Shown in pieces: positions 1-8,051 of a stretch of DNA of 64,000 nucleotides. The translations under genes and the position numbers were made by a program. Location: positions 62,001 to 126,000 of the forward strand of contig JAQTOU010000006.1 of NCBI GenBank assembly GCA_028713125.1, written 5' to 3'. Source of the stretch: Elusimicrobiales bacterium (lineage in GTDB: Bacteria; Elusimicrobiota; Elusimicrobia; Elusimicrobiales; UBA9959). Below the pieces are notes generated by a model. It saw nothing but the letters and a program-made list of their open reading frames with translations. It was not told the origin of the DNA and ran no database searches. How positions within the stretch are numbered: position 1 is the stretch's first letter; each line of letters starts with the position of its first letter.

Positions 1-50
1 CCGCGCTCTGAAGCCGGTCCTCACCTGCCGGGCGCGGGTTTCACCCCATA

Positions 51-1529
51 ATGAATTTCGAAGAAGAGATCTCACTCCTGATAAAATCGCGGTACCCGCT
101 CGTGCTGGTGGACGCTATTGACGAGAACTATGTGCTGGGGCAGCTGCACGGGGTGGCGGAAGAGCAGGCCCTGACTTTCTACTGCTGGTCCCTCACCAAG
201 GGCCTGCGCATAGGCAAGAACGAAAATTCATTCTATAAATCCGGCGACCCCGTCGCCATGCTGCGCATCGCCAACGACCTGATAAAGGACCCGCACAGCG
301 CCCTTTTCGCTTTCTCCGACTTCGACCGCTACCTGAACGACGCCGCGCCGGCGCGGCTTTTCAAGGACATGCTCGACCGCATAAAAGGCACGCCCACCAC
401 GGTGGTGCTGCTCGGCGCCGAAGGGAAGCTCCCTTCCGACATCGCCCCCATGGCCGCGCGCATCTCTGGCGGCTACCCCGACGAAAAGCAGATCCTCGCC
501 GAGATCAACAAGGTGCTGGTCGAGTTCAAGATGACTGGGGCGCAGCTTGAGATAGATATGCCGCCGGAATCCCTGCGGCGCGTGATCAAGACCCTTAAGG
601 GCCTCTCCCTGCAGCAGATCCGCAACGCGCTCAATCTCTGCATCCTCAAGGACTCGCGGTTCGACGGGAAGGATATCTCCACGATAGAGAAATTCAAGAA
701 AGAGGCCTTCGACCAGGGCGGCATCCTGGAATATTTCGGCTCCGAACAGGTGAATTCAATCGCCGGCTTCGGCAACCTCAAGCGCTGGGTCTCCGACCGC
801 AGGAATTCTTTTTTCACAGACGGGCCGCTTCCGCCTCCCAAGGGACTCCTGCTGCTGGGCGTGCAGGGCTGCGGCAAGTCGCTCGCGGCCAAGGTTATAG
901 CCGGCGAGCTCGGCATCCCGCTTTACCGGCTCGACCTGAACAGGCTTTATTCAAAGTATATCGGCGAGACCGAGGAGAACCTGCGCAAAGCGCTGGCCAC
1001 GGTGGAGCGCCTGGCCCCGGTCTGCCTCTGGATAGACGAGATCGAGAAGATCTTCGCCTCGTCTTCCGGCGAGATAGACGGCGGGGTGTCCAAGCGCGTG
1101 CTCGGGACCATGCTGACCTGGATGCAGGAGCGCAAGGACCGCTCTTTCATAGCCGCCACCTCCAACGATATCAACAACCTGCCGCCCGAGCTGCTGCGCA
1201 AGGGCCGCTTCGACGAGATCTTCTTCGCCGACCTGCCGGACGCCCAGGCGCGCGAAGGCATAATCAAGATCCACCTCGAAAAGCGGGGCCTCGACCCGGC
1301 TCTGTTCGACGTGCCCGTCCTGGCCGCCAACTGCGGCGGCTTCAGCGGCGCCGAGATAGAGCAGGCCGTGATCTCCGCCCTCTACAGCGCTTCCGGCGCG
1401 AACGAGAAGATCTCCGCGAAGCACGTGCTCGAGCAGCTGAAGCTTACCCGGCCGCTTTCCGTCATCAAGGCCGAGGCGGTGGATTTCCTGCGCAACTGGG
1501 CGAAGGAGCGGAGCATACTTCCGGTGTGA
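51..1529 (+). CDS. AAA family ATPase, Ycf46-like
   Basis: Walker A GVQGCGKS, Walker B CLWIDEIEK, GRFDEIFF sensor region; N-terminal layout like Ycf46 proteins. Confidence 0.85.
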   Translation: MNFEEEISLLIKSRYPLVLVDAIDENYVLGQLHGVAEEQALTFYCWSLTKGLRIGKNENSFYKSGDPVAMLRIANDLIKDPHSALFAFSDFDRYLNDAAPARLFKDMLDRIKGTPTTVVLLGAEGKLPSDIAPMAARISGGYPDEKQILAEINKVLVEFKMTGAQLEIDMPPESLRRVIKTLKGLSLQQIRNALNLCILKDSRFDGKDISTIEKFKKEAFDQGGILEYFGSEQVNSIAGFGNLKRWVSDRRNSFFTDGPLPPPKGLLLLGVQGCGKSLAAKVIAGELGIPLYRLDLNRLYSKYIGETEENLRKALATVERLAPVCLWIDEIEKIFASSSGEIDGGVSKRVLGTMLTWMQERKDRSFIAATSNDINNLPPELLRKGRFDEIFFADLPDAQAREGIIKIHLEKRGLDPALFDVPVLAANCGGFSGAEIEQAVISALYSASGANEKISAKHVLEQLKLTRPLSVIKAEAVDFLRNWAKERSILPV

Positions 1530-1551
1530 GCGGCGGGGCCGGGTGGCCGCG

Positions 1552-1580
1552 TTGACTCCGCCTGTCTATTCTGTTATTAT
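1552..1580 (+). promoter_or_regulatory. Candidate sigma70 promoter TTGACT-17 bp-TATTAT upstream of TPR gene
   Basis: Read directly; near-consensus hexamers with 17 bp spacer, 45 nt upstream of the ATG. Confidence 0.6.
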
Positions 1581-1624
1581 CGGATAAAGCCGCCGGCGCC
1601 GCCCGCGGGAACGGGGTAAAACAC

Positions 1625-2302
1625 ATGGCAACAGACCAGTCTTTCTTAAAAGAGATCTTAGGGCATATTCCTCCGGCCAATAAAAGGCTTAAGTCCATGG
1701 CCGCCCTCCTGGCCAAGCGCCTTAAAGCCAGCCCCAGGGATTTCTGGGCCTGGGACAATCTGGCCGGCCTTTATTTCAGCGAAGGTTTCGTCCTGCAGTC
1801 CATAGACATCTACCGCCAGGCCCTCAGGATAAAGCCCGACCTGCCCGTCGTGCACCTGCGCATCGGCATCGCCTATTACCGGCTCGCCCGCCTCGAGGAG
1901 GCGATAGCCGAGCTTGAAAAAGCGGTCGCTATCGACTCCAATCTCGCGATGGCCCACTATTACCTGGGTTTCGCCTATTATCACAAGGGAAATTCGGACC
2001 AGTCCCTGCACCATTTCCAGCGGGTGAAGGAAACCAGCCCGGAGACGCGGATAGTGTATTACCACATGGCCGAGGACTACCTGCAGCGCAGGCGGTTCAC
2101 TGAAGCTATCGATGTTCTGGAAAAACTTCTGAAGTTCAGCCCGTCCTCGGCGACGGCCTGGTACAAGCTGGGGCTCGCTTACCTGGGGATCTACAAGAAC
2201 ACCGACGCCGCCAGGGCTTTCCGCCTTGCGCTCAAGTGCAATCCGCAGGACAAGCGCTCCGAAAGCATGCTTGAGATGATCACCGAGGTTCCGGGGATCT
2301 AG
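1625..2302 (+). CDS. Tetratricopeptide repeat protein
   Basis: Several TPR units (e.g. VHLRIGIAYYRLARLEEAIAELEKAVAID, AMAHYYLGFAYYHKGNSDQSLHHFQRV). Confidence 0.85.
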   Translation: MATDQSFLKEILGHIPPANKRLKSMAALLAKRLKASPRDFWAWDNLAGLYFSEGFVLQSIDIYRQALRIKPDLPVVHLRIGIAYYRLARLEEAIAELEKAVAIDSNLAMAHYYLGFAYYHKGNSDQSLHHFQRVKETSPETRIVYYHMAEDYLQRRRFTEAIDVLEKLLKFSPSSATAWYKLGLAYLGIYKNTDAARAFRLALKCNPQDKRSESMLEMITEVPGI

Positions 2303-3355
2303 TTACCTCGCGAGGTCGACGCTGTCGTACTCCGCCGCCAGGCGCCGGTAATCGTCGGCGCTTATATTACTCTTCCAATAACCGCCCAGCATCGCCAGCC
2401 CGGTGATCAGGCAGAAAATAAACGCTATCAGGAGCGGCAGGGCCGCCGACTTTATCCTTAAAGCGGTCCCGCGGAGCCGCATTTCAAGCGCGCCGGGGGC
2501 CGGGCAGACGTCCAGGCACAGGGCGCAGGAGGTGCATTCGTCAGAAAGAACCATGGCCGTTTTATTGACCGGTATGGCCTGGGGACAGATCTCGGCGCAA
2601 TGGCCGCAATTAGTGCAGGCCCCGGCGTCCCGCTTTATTTTTACGGGGCTCGCAAGCGAGAACAGGCCGAGCAGCGCCCCGTAAGGGCAGAGGTAGCGGC
2701 ACCAGAAATACGGCACGAAATAAGTGAGCAGGAAGAGCGTTCCCGTTATGAAAGCCGCCAGCGGGGTGATCCGGGCGAAAAAATAGAACATCCTTATGTC
2801 CGAGATCTTGTTATAATCCCCGTCGAGAAAAGACCTTACGGCCGCCGTGTTCATGGCGAAGAATATTATGTAGGTAAAGAAAGCCAGGATAAGGTATTTC
2901 AGCACGCTCAGCGCGTAATCCGCCCAACCGGCCGGGCGCTTAAAAGCGGGGGAGAAATATTTCCGCGCCCGGTAGAGCAGTTCCGAGACGAAGCCGAAGG
3001 GGCAGAGCCAGCCGCAAAATGATTTGCCTATGACGAATGACATCGCTATTATCGCCAACAGTATGAAAAGCCCGGCCGGGTGCGCGCGGTGGATCTCTCC
3101 AGAGGCGGCCCAAAGCCGGAGGTTCATAAGCGAGCTTATGGGCAGGAAACCGTCCACCCCGGGCGGCCGGCGGGAGAGCTCGCCGCCTTCCTGGATCGAG
3201 GCGACGAAAACAAAGAAAGCGTAGCCGATAGAGAGGGTAAGCGCCAAAAACACGGCCTGGATGGCAAAACGCCACCTTTGGGCGGTTTTTTCCTTAAGCG
3301 GCAGCGTCGCGCTCAAAAGCGCGCCAAGAAAAGATTTATGTCCGTGGTCCTTCAT
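2303..3355 (-). CDS. Membrane 4Fe-4S polyferredoxin (NapH/CcoG-like)
   Basis: TM segments, CGWLCPFG and CRYLCPYG motifs plus two clusters CTNCGHCAEICP and CTSCALCLDVCP. Confidence 0.8.
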   Translation of the reverse strand: MKDHGHKSFLGALLSATLPLKEKTAQRWRFAIQAVFLALTLSIGYAFFVFVASIQEGGELSRRPPGVDGFLPISSLMNLRLWAASGEIHRAHPAGLFILLAIIAMSFVIGKSFCGWLCPFGFVSELLYRARKYFSPAFKRPAGWADYALSVLKYLILAFFTYIIFFAMNTAAVRSFLDGDYNKISDIRMFYFFARITPLAAFITGTLFLLTYFVPYFWCRYLCPYGALLGLFSLASPVKIKRDAGACTNCGHCAEICPQAIPVNKTAMVLSDECTSCALCLDVCPAPGALEMRLRGTALRIKSAALPLLIAFIFCLITGLAMLGGYWKSNISADDYRRLAAEYDSVDLAR

Positions 3356-3405
3356 AATACAAATACTAGTTTATAAAATTTGGCCAGACCTCCGACAATT
3401 AGCCT

Positions 3406-3427
3406 GAAAACTTCAGCTGAAGTTTTC
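3406..3427. repeat. 22-bp perfect palindrome GAAAACTTCAGCTGAAGTTTTC
   Basis: Exact reverse-complement symmetry read in the intergenic region. Confidence 0.8.
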
Positions 3428-3428
3428 T

Positions 3429-3443
3429 GCCCGCATAGCGGGC
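3429..3443. repeat. Perfect hairpin GCCCGC-ATA-GCGGGC
   Basis: 6-bp GC stem with 3-nt loop, within an intergenic cluster of short hairpins. Confidence 0.6.
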
Positions 3444-3562
3444 GCCCTACGGGAGGCATACACCTCTTCGGGCCGGGCGCGCATAGCGCTGGGCCCTCCG
3501 CCCGCTTCGCGGGGAATACTGCAGAATAATGCTGTTACCTGATTTTCTCAAGGAGAATCACC

Positions 3563-3591
3563 TTGAACTGCAGATTCAGGTTAACTATAAT
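3563..3591 (+). promoter_or_regulatory. Candidate sigma70 promoter TTGAAC-17 bp-TATAAT
   Basis: Perfect -10 box, 17 bp spacer; ends 8 nt before the likely ATG at 3599. Confidence 0.6.
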
Positions 3592-3598
3592 TAGGAAT

Positions 3599-4663
3599 AT
3601 GAAAGTATTATTCCCTCTTCTAACCCTATTAATTTCGCTTATTCCCGGCGCTTACGCCCAAACCCAGGTTTCCTTCGACCAGAAAGGGGAAATGCCCGCC
3701 CTGATCGAAAAGCTGAAGACCTCCGGAAAATCCGCCGGCGCCGCAGTAGCGCGGCCCGCGGAGGCCGGGATCGTTCCCGGCTTCTGTATTTTTAACGGCA
3801 AAAGCGGGGCCCCGCTGGCCGATGAAGCCGCCTTCAGGGCCGTAGTGAAAGACGCCGACGCCGTTTTCTCCGGAGAGAGCCACGACCAGCTGAAGGACCA
3901 CCTGGCGCAGCTCGAGGCGCTTAAAGCGCTCGGCGCGGCCCGCGGCGAAAAGGTCGTGGTCGGCTTCGAGATGCTGAATATGACCCTGCAGCCGGTGCTC
4001 GACGAGTACGCGGCGGGGAAGCTTACCGACGAGGAATTCCTGGCGAAGGCCGACTGGAAGACCGAGTGGGGCTTCGATTTCAACCTTTACAAGCCGATCT
4101 TCGACTTTATCCGCGCGAACAAACTTAAAGCCCTGGCCCTGAACCTCCCCAGGAAGGTGGTTTCCACCATAGCCCGCGCCGGTCTGGACGGCCTTTCCCC
4201 CGAGCAGAAGAAATACCTGCCGGCCAAAGTGGAGATCACCAAGAACGAAGCCTATATAAAATACATCCGGGACTCTTTCGAGAACCACGGGAAAGCCCGC
4301 GCGGACGGCGAGAAAGCCTTTCTCAGGCGGTACATCCTGGGCGGGAACAAGGGCATGGGCGATATGTTCACCTTCGAGAACTATCTCGCGGCCATGTCCG
4401 CCTGGAACGAAGCGATGGGCGCCCGCCTTGCCGATTTCCTGAACGCGAATCACGGTTTCGCCGGCCAGGTGATAGCCGGGGCCGGGCATGTCATCTATAA
4501 TGCCGGCATCCCCGCTTCCGTCGCCAGCCGCGCCGGCGGCCTCCGCCCCGTCTCTTTCTATCCGCAGGACGCTTCAGCCTGTCCCGCCGTTTTCCCCGCC
4601 GGGGACTCCGGCCTCGCCGATTTTGTCTGGTACATCGATCATTCCGCCGGCCGCAAGCCTTGA
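3599..4663 (+). CDS. ChaN-like (haem-binding uptake family) secreted protein
   Basis: Start refined from ORF start 3563 to the ATG giving a clean signal peptide MKVLFPLLTLLISLIPGAYA; VFSGESHDQ and GAGHVIYNAGIP motifs as in the ChaN family. Confidence 0.75.
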   Translation: MKVLFPLLTLLISLIPGAYAQTQVSFDQKGEMPALIEKLKTSGKSAGAAVARPAEAGIVPGFCIFNGKSGAPLADEAAFRAVVKDADAVFSGESHDQLKDHLAQLEALKALGAARGEKVVVGFEMLNMTLQPVLDEYAAGKLTDEEFLAKADWKTEWGFDFNLYKPIFDFIRANKLKALALNLPRKVVSTIARAGLDGLSPEQKKYLPAKVEITKNEAYIKYIRDSFENHGKARADGEKAFLRRYILGGNKGMGDMFTFENYLAAMSAWNEAMGARLADFLNANHGFAGQVIAGAGHVIYNAGIPASVASRAGGLRPVSFYPQDASACPAVFPAGDSGLADFVWYIDHSAGRKP

Positions 4664-4691
4664 AAAGCAGAACGAACTTTAAGGAGCTAAT

Positions 4692-6623
4692 ATGAAACAG
4701 AACATCGTTGAAAAGATCCTCGTCTCCCACTTGAAAGAGGGCGAATTTATCAAGGGGAAGGAAATAGGCATACGCATAGACCAGACCCTGACCCAGGACG
4801 CCACCGGGACCATGGCCTACCTCCAGTTCGAGGCGATGGGCCTGAAAGAAATAAAGACCGACCTTTCCGTCTCCTACGTCGACCATAATACCGTGCAGAT
4901 CGGCTTCGAGAACGCCGACGACCATAAATACCTGCAGAGCGTCGCGGCGAAATACGGCGTGGTCTATTCCCGCCCCGGCAACGGGATCTGCCACCAGGTG
5001 CACCTCGAGCGCTTCGGCAAACCCGGGACCACTTTGCTCGGCTCCGACAGCCATACCCCGACGGGCGGCGGGATAGGCCAGGTGGCCATCGGCGCCGGCG
5101 GCCTGGACGTGGCCGTGGCGATGGGCGGCGGGCTTTTCTACACCGCGGCCCCTAAAGTTTACCTCGTGAAGCTTTCCGGCGAACTGCAGCCCTGGGTCAC
5201 GGCCAAGGACGTGGTCCTGAAGATGCTCGAGATCCTCTCCACCAAGGGGAATGTCGGCGTGATGCTCGAATACGGCGGGCCCGGCGTGAAAAAGCTCTCG
5301 GTGCCGCAGCGCGCCACCATAGCGAACATGGGCGCCGAGATGGGCGTGACCTGCTCCGTTTTCCCTTCCGACAATGTCACCAAGAAATTCCTGAAAGCCC
5401 AGGGCCGCGAGGCCGACTGGAGCGAACTTAAGTCCGACCGCGGCGCGAAGTACGACCGGGTTATAGAGATAGACCTCTCCGCCCTGGAGCCTATGGCCGC
5501 CTGCCCGCACAGCCCCGGCATCATCAAGAAGATCTCCGAGCTCGAGGGGAAGAAGGTGGACCAGGTCTGCATCGGTTCCTGCACGAACTCCTCTTTCAAG
5601 GACATGATGACCACCGCGGCTATCCTTAAGGGCCGCACGGTGAACCCCGAAGTGAGCCTCGGCATAGCGCCCGGCTCCCGCCAGGTGCTCCAGATGCTGG
5701 CCCGCAAAGGCGCCCTTACCGCGATGCTCGACTCCGGCGCGCGCCTCCTCGAGAGCGCCTGCGGTTTCTGCATAGGCAATCACTTCTCGCCCAAGAGCGG
5801 CAGCGTGTCCCTGCGGACCAATAACCGCAATTTCGAAGGCCGCAGCGGAACCGCCGACGCCCAGGTCTACCTGGTCAGCCCCGAAGTGGCCGCCGTCGCG
5901 GCCCTGACCGGGAAGTTCACCGACCCGCGCAAGGCCGGGATAAACTATCCCGCCGTGAAAGAGCCGGGGACCTTCCTCGTGGACGATTCTTTCGTGATCA
6001 AGCCCGCCGACGCGGCTAAGACCGAGGTCTTCCGCGGCCCGAACATAGGCGAGCCGCCCAGCAATGCCAGGATGCCCGAGCAGCTTAACGGCGTAGCGAT
6101 GCTGGTCGTCGGAGATAAAATAACCACCGACCATATCATGCCCGCCGGCGCGCGCCTGAAATACCGCTCCAATGTCCCGAAATACGCGCAGTTCGTCTTC
6201 GAGAACGTGGACGCCACTTTCTCCAAGCGCTGCCTCGAGAGCAAAGCCGCCGGGGCTCATAACGTGATAATCGCCGGCGAATCCTACGGCCAGGGCTCCA
6301 GCCGCGAGCATGCCGCGATGTGCCCGATGTACCTCGGCGTGAAAGCCGTGGTCGCTAAATCTTTCGAGCGCATCCACGCCGCGAACCTGCTCAACTTCGG
6401 CATAGCGCCGCTTACCTTCAAGAACCAGGCGGATTACGCGACCATCCAGGTCGGAGACAAACTGACCTGCGGCGACTGGCGCGCCGCCGCGGCCGAAGGG
6501 AAACCGGTCATTCTCAAGAACGCCCGCACCGGCGCTTCTATAGAATGCGTCTGCGACCTTTCCGCGCGCCAGAGGGCCATCCTGACCGCCGGGGGCCTGC
6601 TGAACCATACTACGGGGAAATAA
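4692..6623 (+). CDS. Aconitate hydratase
   Basis: GSDSHTPTGGGIG, CIGSCTNSS, ESACGFCIGNH cluster ligands, GESYGQGSSREHAA swivel motif; SD aaggag. Confidence 0.95.
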   Translation: MKQNIVEKILVSHLKEGEFIKGKEIGIRIDQTLTQDATGTMAYLQFEAMGLKEIKTDLSVSYVDHNTVQIGFENADDHKYLQSVAAKYGVVYSRPGNGICHQVHLERFGKPGTTLLGSDSHTPTGGGIGQVAIGAGGLDVAVAMGGGLFYTAAPKVYLVKLSGELQPWVTAKDVVLKMLEILSTKGNVGVMLEYGGPGVKKLSVPQRATIANMGAEMGVTCSVFPSDNVTKKFLKAQGREADWSELKSDRGAKYDRVIEIDLSALEPMAACPHSPGIIKKISELEGKKVDQVCIGSCTNSSFKDMMTTAAILKGRTVNPEVSLGIAPGSRQVLQMLARKGALTAMLDSGARLLESACGFCIGNHFSPKSGSVSLRTNNRNFEGRSGTADAQVYLVSPEVAAVAALTGKFTDPRKAGINYPAVKEPGTFLVDDSFVIKPADAAKTEVFRGPNIGEPPSNARMPEQLNGVAMLVVGDKITTDHIMPAGARLKYRSNVPKYAQFVFENVDATFSKRCLESKAAGAHNVIIAGESYGQGSSREHAAMCPMYLGVKAVVAKSFERIHAANLLNFGIAPLTFKNQADYATIQVGDKLTCGDWRAAAAEGKPVILKNARTGASIECVCDLSARQRAILTAGGLLNHTTGK

Positions 6624-6645
6624 GAGTAGTTTCTTCGTTTCGGCC

Positions 6646-6678
6646 GCCTTTTCCCCTGATTTCCGGCGGGGAAAAGGC
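6646..6678. repeat. 11-bp perfect inverted repeat GCCTTTTCCCC...GGGGAAAAGGC
   Basis: Read directly; hairpin just downstream of the aconitase stop, no U-tract. Confidence 0.6.
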
Positions 6679-6738
6679 AAATCCAGGGGCGGATACTCCG
6701 GGCGCGGTCAATGCGTAAACTTATTGGGGGGATCTATC

Positions 6739-7932
6739 ATGAAAAAAATGCACCTGTTTTTTATAGCCTGTCTTCTGCCTTTTAGTTTAAGCGCTGAAGA
6801 AAATCACAGGATCGACTATAAATTGAGCCCCGGGGCCGAGATAGTCTCTTCTAACTTCCTGAATACCGGGAACCTGAAGGAAGGCGCCATACTGATATCG
6901 CTCGAGAACGGCGGAAGCATCTCGAAGGTGATCTCCAGGCAGGGAGAAGCTCTTAGGACGCGGCCCGCCTCCATGGAAGAGGCTTTCGAATCGCTGGACG
7001 CTTCCTACGACGGGGAACTGAAACCGGGCGACCTTAAAAAGGCAGAGTATTTTTACAATGGTCTCAGCCTGGACGGTTCCAGGGGGGAGGGGAAGGAATT
7101 CAATTTAAAACTGGATAACGTGGTCCTTTACGACTACGACGGAAACCCGGCCACCACCGACGACAGGATAGCCGTGGACGGCGGCATGAATTTCCTGCTC
7201 GGCCTCGACTGGAACATAAAGATCGACGGGAATTCGATAAGCGAGCTGAATTTCGCGAACAAGATAGACCAGAAATCGATTTTCGACGTGCTGTTAAGCA
7301 CGCCGATAAGGATCCCTTTGCCTTTCAAAAAGGAATTCAAGCTGATGGAGTACGAATTCGCCCCGGTCATAGTCGGGCCGGTGGTCTTTACGCCGATCGT
7401 CACCGTGTCGGCCGGCTTTGACGTCGGCGTAGCCGGGAAAGTGAAAGTGAACATAAATCAAAAGCTTTCAGGCAGGTACGGGACGCGCTATGCTTACGGC
7501 TCCTGGAGCGGGATCTCCGAAACGAATGAGAGGTCGTTCAAAGGTTTCCTGGCCTTCATGGGTGCAGACGGCTGGCTGAAGGCTTACGCGGGGCCGAAGA
7601 TAAAGCTTAATTTTTACAATACCGCCGGCCCTTACGTCGAAGGTTTCGGCTATCTTAAGAGCAAGGCCGCCATGGTCAGTTTCAAGCCGCCGGTAATGAA
7701 CTGGGGCCTTTACGGCGGGCTCGAGGCGAACGCCGGCGTGAGCATCAAGATCTTCAGTTTCGGGATGAAAGATTTCAAGAAAACCATAGCTACCTACGAA
7801 CATCTGATAGTCTCGGGAACTTTCGGCGGCGACGCTCCCAGGGAAATCGCGGTCCCTGCCCTGGAGTTCGACGAAGAGAGCGTCGGCCCTCTGAGGCGGG
7901 AACTTGTCTCCAGCTTCGGTCCCGGAAGATAA
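6739..7932 (+). CDS. Secreted protein of unknown function
   Basis: Signal peptide MKKMHLFFIACLLPFSLSA; beta-rich; SD-like GGGGGGA upstream; start refined from 6724. Confidence 0.6.
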   Translation: MKKMHLFFIACLLPFSLSAEENHRIDYKLSPGAEIVSSNFLNTGNLKEGAILISLENGGSISKVISRQGEALRTRPASMEEAFESLDASYDGELKPGDLKKAEYFYNGLSLDGSRGEGKEFNLKLDNVVLYDYDGNPATTDDRIAVDGGMNFLLGLDWNIKIDGNSISELNFANKIDQKSIFDVLLSTPIRIPLPFKKEFKLMEYEFAPVIVGPVVFTPIVTVSAGFDVGVAGKVKVNINQKLSGRYGTRYAYGSWSGISETNERSFKGFLAFMGADGWLKAYAGPKIKLNFYNTAGPYVEGFGYLKSKAAMVSFKPPVMNWGLYGGLEANAGVSIKIFSFGMKDFKKTIATYEHLIVSGTFGGDAPREIAVPALEFDEESVGPLRRELVSSFGPGR

Positions 7933-8010
7933 GGCCCGGCGCGGCCGCCAGGGGACTTCTTAATCATAATACAGAAAAAAAGCGGCGGCGGCCCGTCAGC
8001 CGACCCTCGG

Positions 8011-8051
8011 GAAAATGGTTACGGCGTACAGTACGCTGTAACCATTTTTTT
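8011..8051 (+). terminator. Strong intrinsic terminator hairpin
   Basis: Near-perfect inverted repeat AATGGTTACGGCGTAC-A-GTACGCTGTAACCATT (one G-U) running into a 7-T tract. Confidence 0.75.

Noticed and set aside
4491-6680. 729-aa antisense ORF opposite aconitase
   Set aside because: The plus strand encodes an unmistakable aconitase. The antisense frame is open because of high-GC codon bias and has no recognisable motifs.
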